A stretch of DNA of 47,641 bases, from NCBI GenBank assembly GCA_938027685.1, contig CALJAM010000038.1, positions 1-47,641 of the forward strand, written 5' to 3'. Positions within the stretch are counted from its first letter, which is position 1; each line of letters begins with the position of its first letter. Origin of the DNA: an uncultured Bryobacteraceae bacterium. Its GTDB lineage: Bacteria; Acidobacteriota; Terriglobia; Bryobacterales; Bryobacteraceae. Made by a program: the position numbers and the translations under genes. The notes beneath the pieces were generated by a model that was given only the letters and a program-made list of their open reading frames with translations, was not told the DNA's origin and ran no database searches. Shown here in pieces: positions 24,816-34,100 of this stretch.

Positions 24816-25697
24816 ATGTGGAAGTTGCCCAAGCGATGGACACGACGGCGGGAGCCCGATCTGCGGCGGCGACGAGCGGCCTATGCACTGCCCACGCTGT
24901 TCACGGCCGGCAATCTGTTCCTCGGCTTCCTGGCGATCGTGAAATCGCTGCAGGGAGCCCTGGCCGCAAGCACGGGTCTGGGTCCGAATGCGCACCTGGA
25001 AGTTGCCGCGAAGGCGATCGGCGTCGCCGTCTTGTTGGACGGGCTGGACGGGCGCATCGCGCGGCTTACGCACACCGTGAGCGAGTTCGGGCGCGAGTTG
25101 GACTCGCTGGCCGACCTCGTCACCTTCGGCCTGGCTCCGGCGATTCTCGCCCTAGTGTGGGGCGTGCAGTTCGCCGCCCCCAACGGTCCGCTTCCGGCCG
25201 AGCATCTGATGGCAGCGGGCTATTTCGTGGCCTTCCTCTACCTTTTGTGCGGAGCCGCGCGGCTGGCGCGCTTCAACATTCAGGTGAATCCGGTGCCCAA
25301 GAATCCGGGCCGCCCGGACCGCAAGTATTTCGTGGGGCTACCGATCCCGGGAGCGGCGGCGCTGGTTGCGGCCGTTGTCTACGCCTGCGATGCGGCGCCG
25401 CTCGCGAACTGGCTCTGGGCCACGCTGTGGATGGGCCTGCTCGCCGTTCTAGGCTTTCTGATGGTGAGCACGTGGCGCTATCGCAGCTTCAAAGAGTTCG
25501 GCCTGCTGCGGCCGCGCTCGCCTCTGACCGTGGTGGTGTTCGGCAGCCTGATTTACATTTTGTGGTTCTACACGCAGCCCGTGCTGCTGGGCCTGGCCGC
25601 CGCCTATGTCGGGAGCGGCGTCACGGTGCGGGCGGGCGGCCTGCTGCGGCGATGGTGGCGTTCGGCCGCGCGCAATGCGGAGCGGGAACTTGGCTGA
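24816..25697 (+). CDS. pssA: CDP-diacylglycerol--serine O-phosphatidyltransferase
   Basis: A 293-residue integral membrane enzyme joining serine to CDP-diacylglycerol to form phosphatidylserine, the substrate of Psd encoded just upstream. The CDP-alcohol phosphotransferase signature D-G-X2-A-R-X8-G-X3-D-X3-D is fully present (residues 78-100). An Arg-rich N-terminus and about eight hydrophobic segments surround it. The last 23 nt overlap the next gene, so the run psd-pssA-usg-like-lptE-holA looks like a single transcription unit. Confidence 0.95.
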   Translation: MWKLPKRWTRRREPDLRRRRAAYALPTLFTAGNLFLGFLAIVKSLQGALAASTGLGPNAHLEVAAKAIGVAVLLDGLDGRIARLTHTVSEFGRELDSLADLVTFGLAPAILALVWGVQFAAPNGPLPAEHLMAAGYFVAFLYLLCGAARLARFNIQVNPVPKNPGRPDRKYFVGLPIPGAAALVAAVVYACDAAPLANWLWATLWMGLLAVLGFLMVSTWRYRSFKEFGLLRPRSPLTVVVFGSLIYILWFYTQPVLLGLAAAYVGSGVTVRAGGLLRRWWRSAARNAERELG

Positions 25698-26718
25698 CGA
25701 GCGCCGTCCGGTGATCGCGATCGTGGGCAGCCCCAGCCTGCTGGGGCGCGAACTGCGCGACCTGCTGGCCGAGAAACCATTGCCGGCGGCGATCCGATTG
25801 ATCGGGGCGGAGGATGACGATTCCGTCACGCTGAGCGAGCACGCCGGCGAGCCGGTGGTGATGACGTCGCTTGATGAGGACAACCTGAGCGGCGCGCGCG
25901 TGGTGGTACTCGCGGGCTCCGCCGCTGCCAGCCGCAAGGCGGCGGAGATTCTGGAACGGACGCGCGGCGAGGCAGCGCTGCTGGATCTCACCGGCTACTG
26001 GGAGGATTCGCCACGCGCTCGCCTGCGGGCTCCCATGTTGGAGCCGCCCGACTACGTCGTCCCGAAGACGGCGATCCACGTCGTCGCTCATCCGGCGGCG
26101 ATCGCGCTCGCGTTGCTGCTCAAGCAACTGGCGCGCAAGTACGCGCTGCGCGTCGCGGTGGCGCACGTGTTCGAGCCCGCCAGTGAGCGTGGGCGCCAGG
26201 GCGTCGAGGAGCTGAAGGAGCAAACGGTGAGCTTGCTCACCTTCAAGCAACTGCCTAAACGGGTCTTTGACGAACAGCTCGGATTCAATCTCCTCATCCG
26301 TTACGGCAGCTCCGCTCCTCAAGCGCTGGAAGACGTCGAGCGACGCATCGAGAGACACCTGGCGTCGTTGCTGGCCCTCGCGGGCGGCCCGGCGCCGCCT
26401 TCGTTACGGCTGATCCAGGCTCCGGTGTTTCACGGGCACAGTTTCTCGGTTTGGATCGAATTCGAACAGAACCCGGGCACACCGGAGCTGGAGCAAGCGT
26501 TGACTCACCCGGAAATCGACGTGCGGGGCGCCGGGACGGATGCCCCGACCGCGGTGGGCTTCGCCGGCCAGAGCGGTGTGGCGGTGGGCGCCATAGAAAC
26601 CGACCGGAACAATCCGCGCGCGGTCTGGTTCTGGATGGTGGCGGACAATTTGCGACTGGCGGCCCAGAACGCGCTGGCGGTTCTTGCCCAGCTGGTCGGC
26701 GGCGAGGGCGAAAAGTGA
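25675..26718 (+). CDS. USG-1-like paralogue of aspartate-semialdehyde dehydrogenase without the catalytic cysteine
   Basis: A 347-residue protein with the ASD/ArgC fold. It has the nucleotide-binding start PVIAIVGSPSLLGRELRDLL and the C-terminal dimerisation part with APVFHGHSFSVWIEF, which retains the family's His. Where active enzymes have ANPNCST, this protein reads VVAHPAAIAL, so the thiol nucleophile is replaced by Ala. The E. coli USG-1 protein is a known ASD homologue with the same kind of loss. It is probably not a dehydrogenase. ATG 25675 overlaps pssA; TTG 25690 with GGAG upstream is an alternative. Its stop overlaps lptE by 4 nt. Confidence 0.8.
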   Translation: MRSGNLADERRPVIAIVGSPSLLGRELRDLLAEKPLPAAIRLIGAEDDDSVTLSEHAGEPVVMTSLDEDNLSGARVVVLAGSAAASRKAAEILERTRGEAALLDLTGYWEDSPRARLRAPMLEPPDYVVPKTAIHVVAHPAAIALALLLKQLARKYALRVAVAHVFEPASERGRQGVEELKEQTVSLLTFKQLPKRVFDEQLGFNLLIRYGSSAPQALEDVERRIERHLASLLALAGGPAPPSLRLIQAPVFHGHSFSVWIEFEQNPGTPELEQALTHPEIDVRGAGTDAPTAVGFAGQSGVAVGAIETDRNNPRAVWFWMVADNLRLAAQNALAVLAQLVGGEGEK

Positions 26719-27233
26719 AAATCGCCGCGTACACGGTGATTCTGGGGGGCCTTCTGGCAAGCGCCTGCGGCTACCACGTGGCCGGGCGGGCGGACCGTCT
26801 GCCGACAAGCGTGCGGACCATCGCCGTCCCGGCGTTCGCCAATCTCACCACGCGACACCGGCTGACGGAAAGCCTGCCCGCCGCGATTACTCAGGAGTTG
26901 CTCGCCCGAACGCGCTATCGGGTAGTGGCCGAACCGGCGGATGCGGATGCCGTTCTAAGAGGCGTCATCGTCAGCTACAACTCTTATCCCACCGTGTTTG
27001 ACCCTGCCACAGGGCGTGCGACGGGCGTCGTCGTGAGCGTCACTCTGCAAGTCACCCTCACCGAGCGCGCCACGGGGCGGGTGCTCTTCTCACGTCCAAA
27101 TTTCGAAGCGCGCGAGCGGTACGAAATTGCCGTGGATCAACGCTCCTACCTCGACGAGAGCGACGCCGCGCTGGAGCGCCTTTCGCGTCAGGTGGCGCGC
27201 GCGATCGTCAGCGCCGTGCTGGAGAATTTCTGA
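26715..27233 (+). CDS. lptE: LptE-like lipopolysaccharide-assembly lipoprotein
   Basis: A 172-residue lipoprotein predicted to plug the LptD barrel that inserts lipopolysaccharide into the outer membrane. GTG 26715 overlaps the preceding TGA (GTGA). The signal ends in a lipobox, LASAC, with Cys18, followed by the LptE-typical GYHVAGR. The segment RTIAVPAFANLTTRHRLTESL and the alternating strands after it match LptE. GAGGG provides the ribosome site. In Gram-negatives lptE commonly neighbours holA, exactly as here, which strengthens the call on a poorly conserved family. Confidence 0.85.
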   Translation: MKIAAYTVILGGLLASACGYHVAGRADRLPTSVRTIAVPAFANLTTRHRLTESLPAAITQELLARTRYRVVAEPADADAVLRGVIVSYNSYPTVFDPATGRATGVVVSVTLQVTLTERATGRVLFSRPNFEARERYEIAVDQRSYLDESDAALERLSRQVARAIVSAVLENF

Positions 27234-27237
27234 GAAG

Positions 27238-28308
27238 ATGACGCCGCAGCAGTTCATCGCCCTGGTCCGGCAAAGAAAATTTCCCCCGGCCTGTTTGCTC
27301 TTGGGCCCCGAATCCTATCAGCGGGACTACTGCCGACGTGCGCTCATCGAGGCCTTCCTGGATGCGGAGGACCGTGAAAGCGGAGTTGTGCGCTTCGATC
27401 TGGAAGAAAGCGGGCTGGAGAGGGTGCTGGACGAAGCGATGATGCCGTCGCTGTTCGCTCCCCGTCGGGTCATCCTCGTGCGGAACGCCGAGGCGGCTCT
27501 GCCGCGAGGTCGCACGGGTGCGACAGGCGACGAGGAAAGCGGGGGCGGCGGCTGCGAGGCGCTGAAGCGGTATTTGGAGCGGTCGGCGGGGGACACAGTC
27601 CTGGTTTTCGAATCAGCCCGTTACGGCCCTGAAGGGGAAGACAAGGCGAGGCTGGAGCGGGTGCGTAAGTTCTACGCGGCGGTCCCTGTAATCGTCGAGT
27701 GCTTCCCCATGGACGCGGAGCAGGCCCGCAAGCTGGCAAGGAATCTGGCCCAACGGGCGCATCTGGCGATTGGCGAAGCCGAGCTGGACCTGCTCGCGGA
27801 ATCTCTGGGCTGGGACGCGGCCCGCATCGCCGCGGAGATCGAGAAGCTTGCGGTCTGGGCGCAGGGTGGCAGGACGGTGACGGCGGCTGACATTGCCGTT
27901 CTCGTACCGGAGGCCCGTTCCGCGGGCATTTTCCAGTTGGCCGACGCCCTGGCGGCTAGGGACCGGTTGCGGGCGCTGGAGTTGCTTGACACGTTGGTGC
28001 GGCAGAGCGAGTACCTGCCGCTGGCCCTCGCCTCGCTTTCCAGTCAGTTGCGCCTGGCGCTGGCCGCGCAGGAGGGCGGCTGGAAGAAGCCCGAGCAGAT
28101 CCTGGCCCAGGGAGCCCGGTTGGGCTTGCGTATGTGGCCTGCGAGGGCGCAACAGATCAGCCGTACCGCCAATAGCTTCCCCGCCGACCAATTGCGAGCT
28201 GCCCTGAAGCTCATCTTCCAGGCGGACCGGGGGCTCAGGGACGTCCGGCCGGACGATCGCACGCCGATCGAGAATTTCATCTTCCGGTTAACCGCTTTGC
28301 CGGCGTAA
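27238..28308 (+). CDS. holA: DNA polymerase III delta subunit
   Basis: A 356-residue clamp-loader subunit that opens the beta sliding clamp. It has family-typical segments CLLLGPESYQRDYCRRALIEAF near the N-terminus, MPSLFAPRRVILVRNAE, and ELDLLAESLGWDAARIAAEIEKLAVWA in the middle AAA+ part. The C-terminal collar includes DALAARDRLRALELLDTL and LRAALKLIFQADRGLRD. The start ATG 27238 is 4 nt after the lptE stop. The earlier in-frame ATG at 27127 lies inside lptE. Placement after lptE is the classical order. Confidence 0.93.
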   Translation: MTPQQFIALVRQRKFPPACLLLGPESYQRDYCRRALIEAFLDAEDRESGVVRFDLEESGLERVLDEAMMPSLFAPRRVILVRNAEAALPRGRTGATGDEESGGGGCEALKRYLERSAGDTVLVFESARYGPEGEDKARLERVRKFYAAVPVIVECFPMDAEQARKLARNLAQRAHLAIGEAELDLLAESLGWDAARIAAEIEKLAVWAQGGRTVTAADIAVLVPEARSAGIFQLADALAARDRLRALELLDTLVRQSEYLPLALASLSSQLRLALAAQEGGWKKPEQILAQGARLGLRMWPARAQQISRTANSFPADQLRAALKLIFQADRGLRDVRPDDRTPIENFIFRLTALPA

Positions 28309-28388
28309 CCCGGCTGCCGCGCGGCGCATCCCACGGGGTGAAGGCCGGCACGAAACCAGTAGCTGCCGGCGCGAGGGGGACTTATCCG

Positions 28389-28649
28389 ATGCGGGTCGCA
28401 ATGGCGCCGGTGAAGGCTTGGAACCGCCCGAGCGGCGTCCGGGGTGTTTTTACTCGCCTGGGCAACCAGTGGTGCCGGTGGATGCACTCCGACATCACCT
28501 GGCCCGTGAACGGCTACTATTCCTGCCGCAAGTGCTACCGGCGTTTTCCAGTGCCGTGGGAAAACCCGCAGGCTTTCCACGCGCCGCCCAGGCCCGCGGT
28601 CGGCCTGGTCGAAGAGACCCTACCCGCCCTTGCCGAGTCGCTGGCCTGA
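28389..28649 (+). CDS. Small Cys/His protein, zinc-ribbon-like
   Basis: An 86-residue protein with NQWCRWMHSDITWPVNGYYS followed at once by CRKCYRRFPVPWEN. One Cys and a His are followed by a CX2C knuckle, a likely zinc site, next to a Trp/Pro-rich motif. The remainder is low-complexity. GAGGGGGA stands 8 nt before ATG 28389, so the longer in-frame start at 28338 is unlikely. It follows holA by 80 bp and may be monocistronic. I do not recognise a named family. A regulatory or nucleic-acid-binding role is possible but not shown. Confidence 0.55.
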   Translation: MRVAMAPVKAWNRPSGVRGVFTRLGNQWCRWMHSDITWPVNGYYSCRKCYRRFPVPWENPQAFHAPPRPAVGLVEETLPALAESLA

Positions 28650-28757
28650 GGTCCGGGGCCAATTGCCGCCCAGGTAAGGGATTGTCGGCGCCATAGCCTG
28701 CCCGTCCGGGCTTTCCGGCGTGTTACCTTAGCCGTTGATATAGCGGCAGGAGGCGTC

Positions 28758-30230
28758 ATGATGTTGCATTCCCGCCGGCCGGCGTTCCACAGGTTCCTGG
28801 CGCTGCTGCTGGCCGAGCTGATGGCCCTGGTTCCTGCGGGTGCGGCCGCGCAGAAGACCCGCCCTCCGTCACCTCCGGAGCCTCGCGAGGTCTTCGAATC
28901 TCTGCGCACCGCTCTCGAGCGCCCGTATCTGGAGCTGTTCGACGCCGCACCCAAACTGGAGTACAACCCGGCCCAGATAGCGCGCATGCGGAAGTATCTG
29001 GACGAGGCGCAGCAGTATTGCGTCCGGGAGTTTCGTTTGCGCCTTGCCAACCATCAGAAAGATCGGCAACGCTTACAAGCGGATTTGAAGCGGCGGACGG
29101 CGAGTCTGGAGGATCCCGAGCGCCGCGATTTGCATTGCAAGATCCAGAACCTGCGCATCCTGGAGAGCCAGGCGCAGATGCTCGCCGAGCACGCCATTCC
29201 GGTGGCCTACGAGAACAAGAAAGCCAAGCTGGAGTTGATCGAAAAATGGCCGCAGGAACTCGAACGCATCAAACAGGAGATTGCTACCGGCGCCCACCAT
29301 CGGCGACGTTTCGGCGACGTAAAGGACATCGGCATCCGCGAACTGGTGCCGGGCCAGGAGCGCGACGTCAAGGATGGGCAGGAGGCCCTACGGCAACTGA
29401 AGATGACCGGCTTGTTGCCGCCGGAGCTGGACAACGCGGCCATCAAGAAGTATGTCAACGACCTGGCCCAGAAAATTGCCCGGCATTCCGACCTGCGTGT
29501 GCCGCTGAACCTGACGTTGCTCAACTCGAAAGAGATCAACGCCTTCGCGCTGCCGGGGGGATTCCTCTTCGTCCAGCGCGGCCTGTTGGAAGCCGTCGAA
29601 GACGAAGCGCAATTGGCCGGGGTCATTGCGCATGAGATCGCCCACGTCACCGGCCGTCACGGCAACAAGCTCATGAAGCGGGCCACGATCGCCTCCATCA
29701 TTTATCAGGCGGCTCAGGTGGCGGCCGTCATTCTTACCGGCGGCGCCGCTACGTTGGGCACCTACTACGCCCTGCAGTACGGGTTCTACGGGCTGGGACT
29801 CGTGCTCAGCCTCGATCTGCTCGGCGTGAGCCGGGAGTTCGAGCTGGAAGCCGACCAGCTCGGCGTGCAGTACGCCTGGAACGCGGGCTACGATCCTTCG
29901 GGCTTCATCCGCTTTTTCGACAAAATGGCCACGCGTGAAGGGTACGTGAACGGCGCGAGCTGGTTCCGCACCCATCCGCCGTTCTTCGCACGAATGGTGC
30001 AGACCAGGCGGGAGATGATGTTCCTGCCCGAAAAGCCCGGGCTCATCCGGGATAGCGAAGAGTTCCGGCGCATGAAGGAGGAACTGGCCAAGGTCACCGC
30101 GCAGGCCGCCGAGGAGGAGAAGAACAAGCCCAGCCTGCTCACGCCGGTTCAGGGCTGCCCGGCGCCTGAAAAGCCCGAGTACAAACCGGGCGATCCCATC
30201 GAAAAGATATGCCCATTGCCTTCTTCCTAA
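28758..30230 (+). CDS. Exported M48-family zinc metallopeptidase
   Basis: A 490-residue protein with a signal peptide (RFLALLLAELMALVPAGAAA). It continues with a helical, charged region (100-230), then the M48 catalytic core: VIAHEIAHVTGRHG (HEXXH near residue 291), a hydrophobic hairpin, and SREFELEADQLGVQYAW with the third ligand Glu. It resembles BepA/YfgC-type periplasmic proteases, but its N-half is replaced by a long helical part and no TPR is obvious. AGGAGG precedes two adjacent ATGs (28758, 28761). Its end overlaps the VWFA protein by 22 nt, suggesting coupled production. Confidence 0.88.
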   Translation: MMLHSRRPAFHRFLALLLAELMALVPAGAAAQKTRPPSPPEPREVFESLRTALERPYLELFDAAPKLEYNPAQIARMRKYLDEAQQYCVREFRLRLANHQKDRQRLQADLKRRTASLEDPERRDLHCKIQNLRILESQAQMLAEHAIPVAYENKKAKLELIEKWPQELERIKQEIATGAHHRRRFGDVKDIGIRELVPGQERDVKDGQEALRQLKMTGLLPPELDNAAIKKYVNDLAQKIARHSDLRVPLNLTLLNSKEINAFALPGGFLFVQRGLLEAVEDEAQLAGVIAHEIAHVTGRHGNKLMKRATIASIIYQAAQVAAVILTGGAATLGTYYALQYGFYGLGLVLSLDLLGVSREFELEADQLGVQYAWNAGYDPSGFIRFFDKMATREGYVNGASWFRTHPPFFARMVQTRREMMFLPEKPGLIRDSEEFRRMKEELAKVTAQAAEEEKNKPSLLTPVQGCPAPEKPEYKPGDPIEKICPLPSS

Positions 30231-31099
30231 GCCTTCTGCTTGCGGTGGTCGGCGCCTCGCAGCCCTCCACCATTTCGCTCTACCTCTCGGTCGAGGATGG
30301 CGATCGGCTCATCGGCGGACTGACCGAGAAGAACTTCCGTCTCTACGAGGACGGCCGGCCCGTCGCCTTTCGGCTGGAGCCACCTGAGACACCCATGCTG
30401 GTGACCCTGCTGGTCGAGCGCAGCCGATCTTCCTGGTTTTACCAGAACGATCTGGACGCCGCTGTTCATGCGTTTCTGGACGCCGCGCCGGAAGGACACT
30501 GGTATTCGCTGGCAACGTTCTCCCACGGGCTGGAAGTCTCGGTCGATTTTACGCGCCAGATCGGAGAATTGCGCGCCGCCTATTCGGAACTGGGCGCGCC
30601 CATGTGGCAGGACATTGATACGTACGACGCGATTTACGAGATCCTGGAAAAGCTCGAGTTATTGGGCGGCAGGCGCGTGCTGATCTTTATCGGCTCGGGT
30701 CTGGACACCCTGAGCGCGCGGACCTTGGCGGAGGTCGAGCGTAAGATCGAATCCGTGAACGTGACGGTGTTCGCCGCCGGCGCTGGATCGAGCCTGCGCG
30801 GGACGTACGAGCCGTATTTGGCAACCACCGCGCGAATGGACCTGCTGCAGGCAGAAGCGTTCCTGAATATGCTCGCGCGCAAGAGCGGCGGCCAGGCTTG
30901 GTTCCCTAAGTTCGAGACCGCTTACCGGGACATCGCGCGCGCCGTTTTCACGACGCTGGCCAACCAGTACCGCCTGGTCTACGAGACCACCTTGCCCCGC
31001 GACCGCAAGTTTCACCGCCTGCGCGTCGAGGCCTTTCAGATCACGGACGACAAGAGGCGCGATTTCCGCGTGCGCGTGCGCGAGGGCTGGCGGCGCTGA
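30209..31099 (+). CDS. Secreted VWFA-domain protein (Acidobacteria type)
   Basis: A 296-residue protein with a signal peptide (MPIAFFLSLLLAVVGA), then the typical N-terminal strand set LYLSVEDGDRLIGGLTEKNFRLYEDG, then a von Willebrand A-like domain. The usual metal-site DXSXS is replaced by VERSRSS, so metal binding is doubtful. The family's late segment FTTLANQYRLVYETT is present. Its start lies within the end of the M48 peptidase gene. Such proteins are numerous in Acidobacteriota, but their job is unknown; an adaptor or substrate for the peptidase is possible. Confidence 0.85.
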   Translation: MPIAFFLSLLLAVVGASQPSTISLYLSVEDGDRLIGGLTEKNFRLYEDGRPVAFRLEPPETPMLVTLLVERSRSSWFYQNDLDAAVHAFLDAAPEGHWYSLATFSHGLEVSVDFTRQIGELRAAYSELGAPMWQDIDTYDAIYEILEKLELLGGRRVLIFIGSGLDTLSARTLAEVERKIESVNVTVFAAGAGSSLRGTYEPYLATTARMDLLQAEAFLNMLARKSGGQAWFPKFETAYRDIARAVFTTLANQYRLVYETTLPRDRKFHRLRVEAFQITDDKRRDFRVRVREGWRR

Positions 31100-31108
31100 G
31101 GCACCCGA

Positions 31109-34100
31109 TCAGCGCGGCGTGAACGAGAAATAGGACAGGCCCACCTGATCGTCGCCGGGGATGTAAAAACCGAAGGCGCCTTCGGTAAAGTCGCGTCCGG
31201 GCTCACCGGCGACCTGGGAGAGGGTAATCCATTCCTCGCCCTTGCGCACACGGTGCACTATGGCGGAAGGCCTCACTTCGACCTGCACGGAGCAATATCG
31301 CCACTCGCCCAGGTCGTGCGCCACGCGCGGACGCTCGTTGCGGCGACCGTTGCGCACTACCGTGTGGTAGAGCGAGCGGCCGTCGAGCTCGAACAGGTCG
31401 TAGTTACGTTCGTCGCTGTAATTGAGCACCCAGCGCAGACGCCGGCCCTTGCGCAACATGGCGGTGAAAACAATGCGCCCGTCGAGCTTGGGTATCTGCG
31501 CCAGCACGAAGTTGCCGCCCCGGCGGAAGAACCAGCCGGCCTCTTCCACCCAGCCGGCGCCTAGGAGCGCGATCCCGGACGCGGGGGGCGGAGCGGGCCT
31601 GGAAGCGGCCTTGAGCGGAGCCAGCTCGATCTTGACCACCCGAGTCTGCCCGGCGAGGATCTGCACCGTCTGAGAGCTCTCGGCGTGATCCGGCGCTCGC
31701 GCGATCAGCACGTAGGCGCCTTCGGGCAGCTCGGCGGTCGTTGCCGCCAGCGGCTTAGGGGCCTCGCCCGGCCGGCCTATGAGAAGCTGAGCGTCGCGCG
31801 GGCTGAGCGCGACCTGCAAGCGCCCGGTGAGCGGCTGGAGCGCCACTTCCGCACCGCTGAGCTGCACGGTCTGCCCGGCGGCAAAATGCCGGCGGATCAC
31901 TCTGGGCGCGAACCGCTCGCGACGGATCTCGATCTGGTGTTCGCCCTCGCCGATGCCGGAGTGGTGAAAGCTGCCGTCATCCTGAACGACCCCCACCGAC
32001 TGACCGTCGAGCAGCACCTGAGCCCCCGCCGGTCCTCCCTGAATCACCAGCGCAGCCGCGCGCGGCAGCGGACGGAGACGAAACTCGATCTTCGATTCCT
32101 CGCCCTTGCGGATCGCTACGCGCTGCTCGGGCGCCTCTTCGAATCCCTCTTTGGCTACGCGGACAGCGTACTCGCGCACCGGCAGGTTGGGGATGCGCAG
32201 TTGTCCGCGTGTAGTTGTCCGGCGCTGCTCACGACCGTTGAGGAACACGCGCACGCCGTCTTCGCCGGTCAATACCACCAGCGTTCCGACGTCGCGGTCC
32301 GAGCGCAGGTAAGCCGTTAGCAGCGGGGCGGACGAAATCTCGACGATCATCTTCCGGCGGTTGCTCTCGGCGCCGATCGTGAGCTCATAAGTTCCTGGCG
32401 TCAGATTGGAGAGCTCCAGGCCGCCGGGGCCGACCTGCCCGACGGGTTCGCCGTTCAGCTCGACCGGCGCGGGCCCGAAGCTGGCGTGGATGCGTGCACG
32501 GCTGCCCATGCCGGCGACCACCACCGCCGCGAGGTTGCGCGTCACAGGATCCGCAGCGAGCGGAGCCGCGCCCGGGGCGGCCTCGAAAGCGATCGTGGCT
32601 TCGCCGTCACGGCTGACTACCCTCAGCGTGTGTTTTCCCGGGCTCAGTCCGTCCAGACTGAACTGCCCTTCGAGCAGTTCTCGCGCCGGCTCCTCATCCA
32701 AGGCCACCTTGCCCTGGTCCAGGTCCGTGATCAACCGCAGGCCCACACCCATCGGCTCGAGCGTCAATTGCACGGGCGCCACGGGCCCCGCCGTAAACTC
32801 CAGCTTTGTGAAGGCGGGCCGGTAGCCCTCGAGGCGGGCCTCGATCTGGTAGGAGCCGGGCGCCAAGCCGAGGGTGAGATCAGAAAGGCCGCGCGCCTCG
32901 CCGTTGACGAAAATCGTGGCGCCGGGAGGCGTCGTGCGGATGTCCACGGTAAGGGCACCTGCAGGCGCTACAGCGGTCCGGCGGCTGAGCATGATCACGC
33001 CGGCCACGATCGCCGCGACCGCAACAAGGCCACCTGCACCCGCGAGCAGCCACATCCGGCTGATGCGGCGGCCGGCCAGTGGTGTTGCAGGAGGCTTGGT
33101 GACGGGCGGGGGCGCAGGGACGGGGCGCTCGAGAGCGGATGCAGGCGGCACCGCGGACAGTGGAGGGCTGACCGCGGACGGCGCGGGCTGCGGACTCACA
33201 GGCCCGGCCGGAACGGCAGCAGGACCCGGGCTCGCAAACTCGGGCGGCTCGCCTGTCCCGACGGCGGGCGCCACATACAGACCGGACCCGCCCGGAAAGG
33301 GCTCGCTCGGCGACGGCGTGGGTGACGCCTGCGGGACGACCGGCGGCGAGGGAGCCGGCGCCGCAGCTCGTCCCGCCCCCAACAGCGCCGACCGCCTCTC
33401 GATATCGGCCACCACCGACTGGATTTCAGGATCCAGCAGGTAGGCCGCCGCCAGTTGGCGAGCTTTCTGGAGGTGGCTTTCGACCGTCGCGGGATCGGTC
33501 TGCAAGGCGGCCTCGCGCTCCAACCGCCTGAGCTCTTCCAGCGTGGCACGACGCGCGCTGCGCCGTTGAGCCTCACGCGCCTGCTCGAGCTCACGGCTCA
33601 GGATGTCGCGCAACTGCGTCAGCCTGGGCTCGCCCGGCCATGCAAGTAGGGCCTGCTCGGCCTGCGCCAGGGCGCCTTCCAGGTTGCCCGCGGCCCGCAA
33701 GTCGCGCGCGGCCAGGAAAGCCTGCGCGACGGCTTCGTCACGCTTGCGATCCTGCGTGAGCGTGCGCAGACTGCGGGCGGCGGGATTTTGCGGATCCAGA
33801 TCGAGCGCCTCCGCCACCAGCGTTTCGGCCGACCGCCAGTCGCGATCCACCAGCTCGCGGGCGTGCCCGATCAGGGCTTCGACCAGTGCGGCGCGCGCCT
33901 GATGGTTGCGGGGATCGCTCTCGACCGCGCGGCGCAGCACGGACACGGCTTCGGCGAAGTTCCCTTGCGCGTGGAACGCCAGTCCCTCCTCGAGCAGGCG
34001 CTGCGCCTCGGCGATGCGCGCGGCCGACTGCCGCGCAACCTCCGCCAGACTGACGATCTCGGAGTCGCCGGGAAACTCGGCCTGGGCCGTTTCCAGCATC

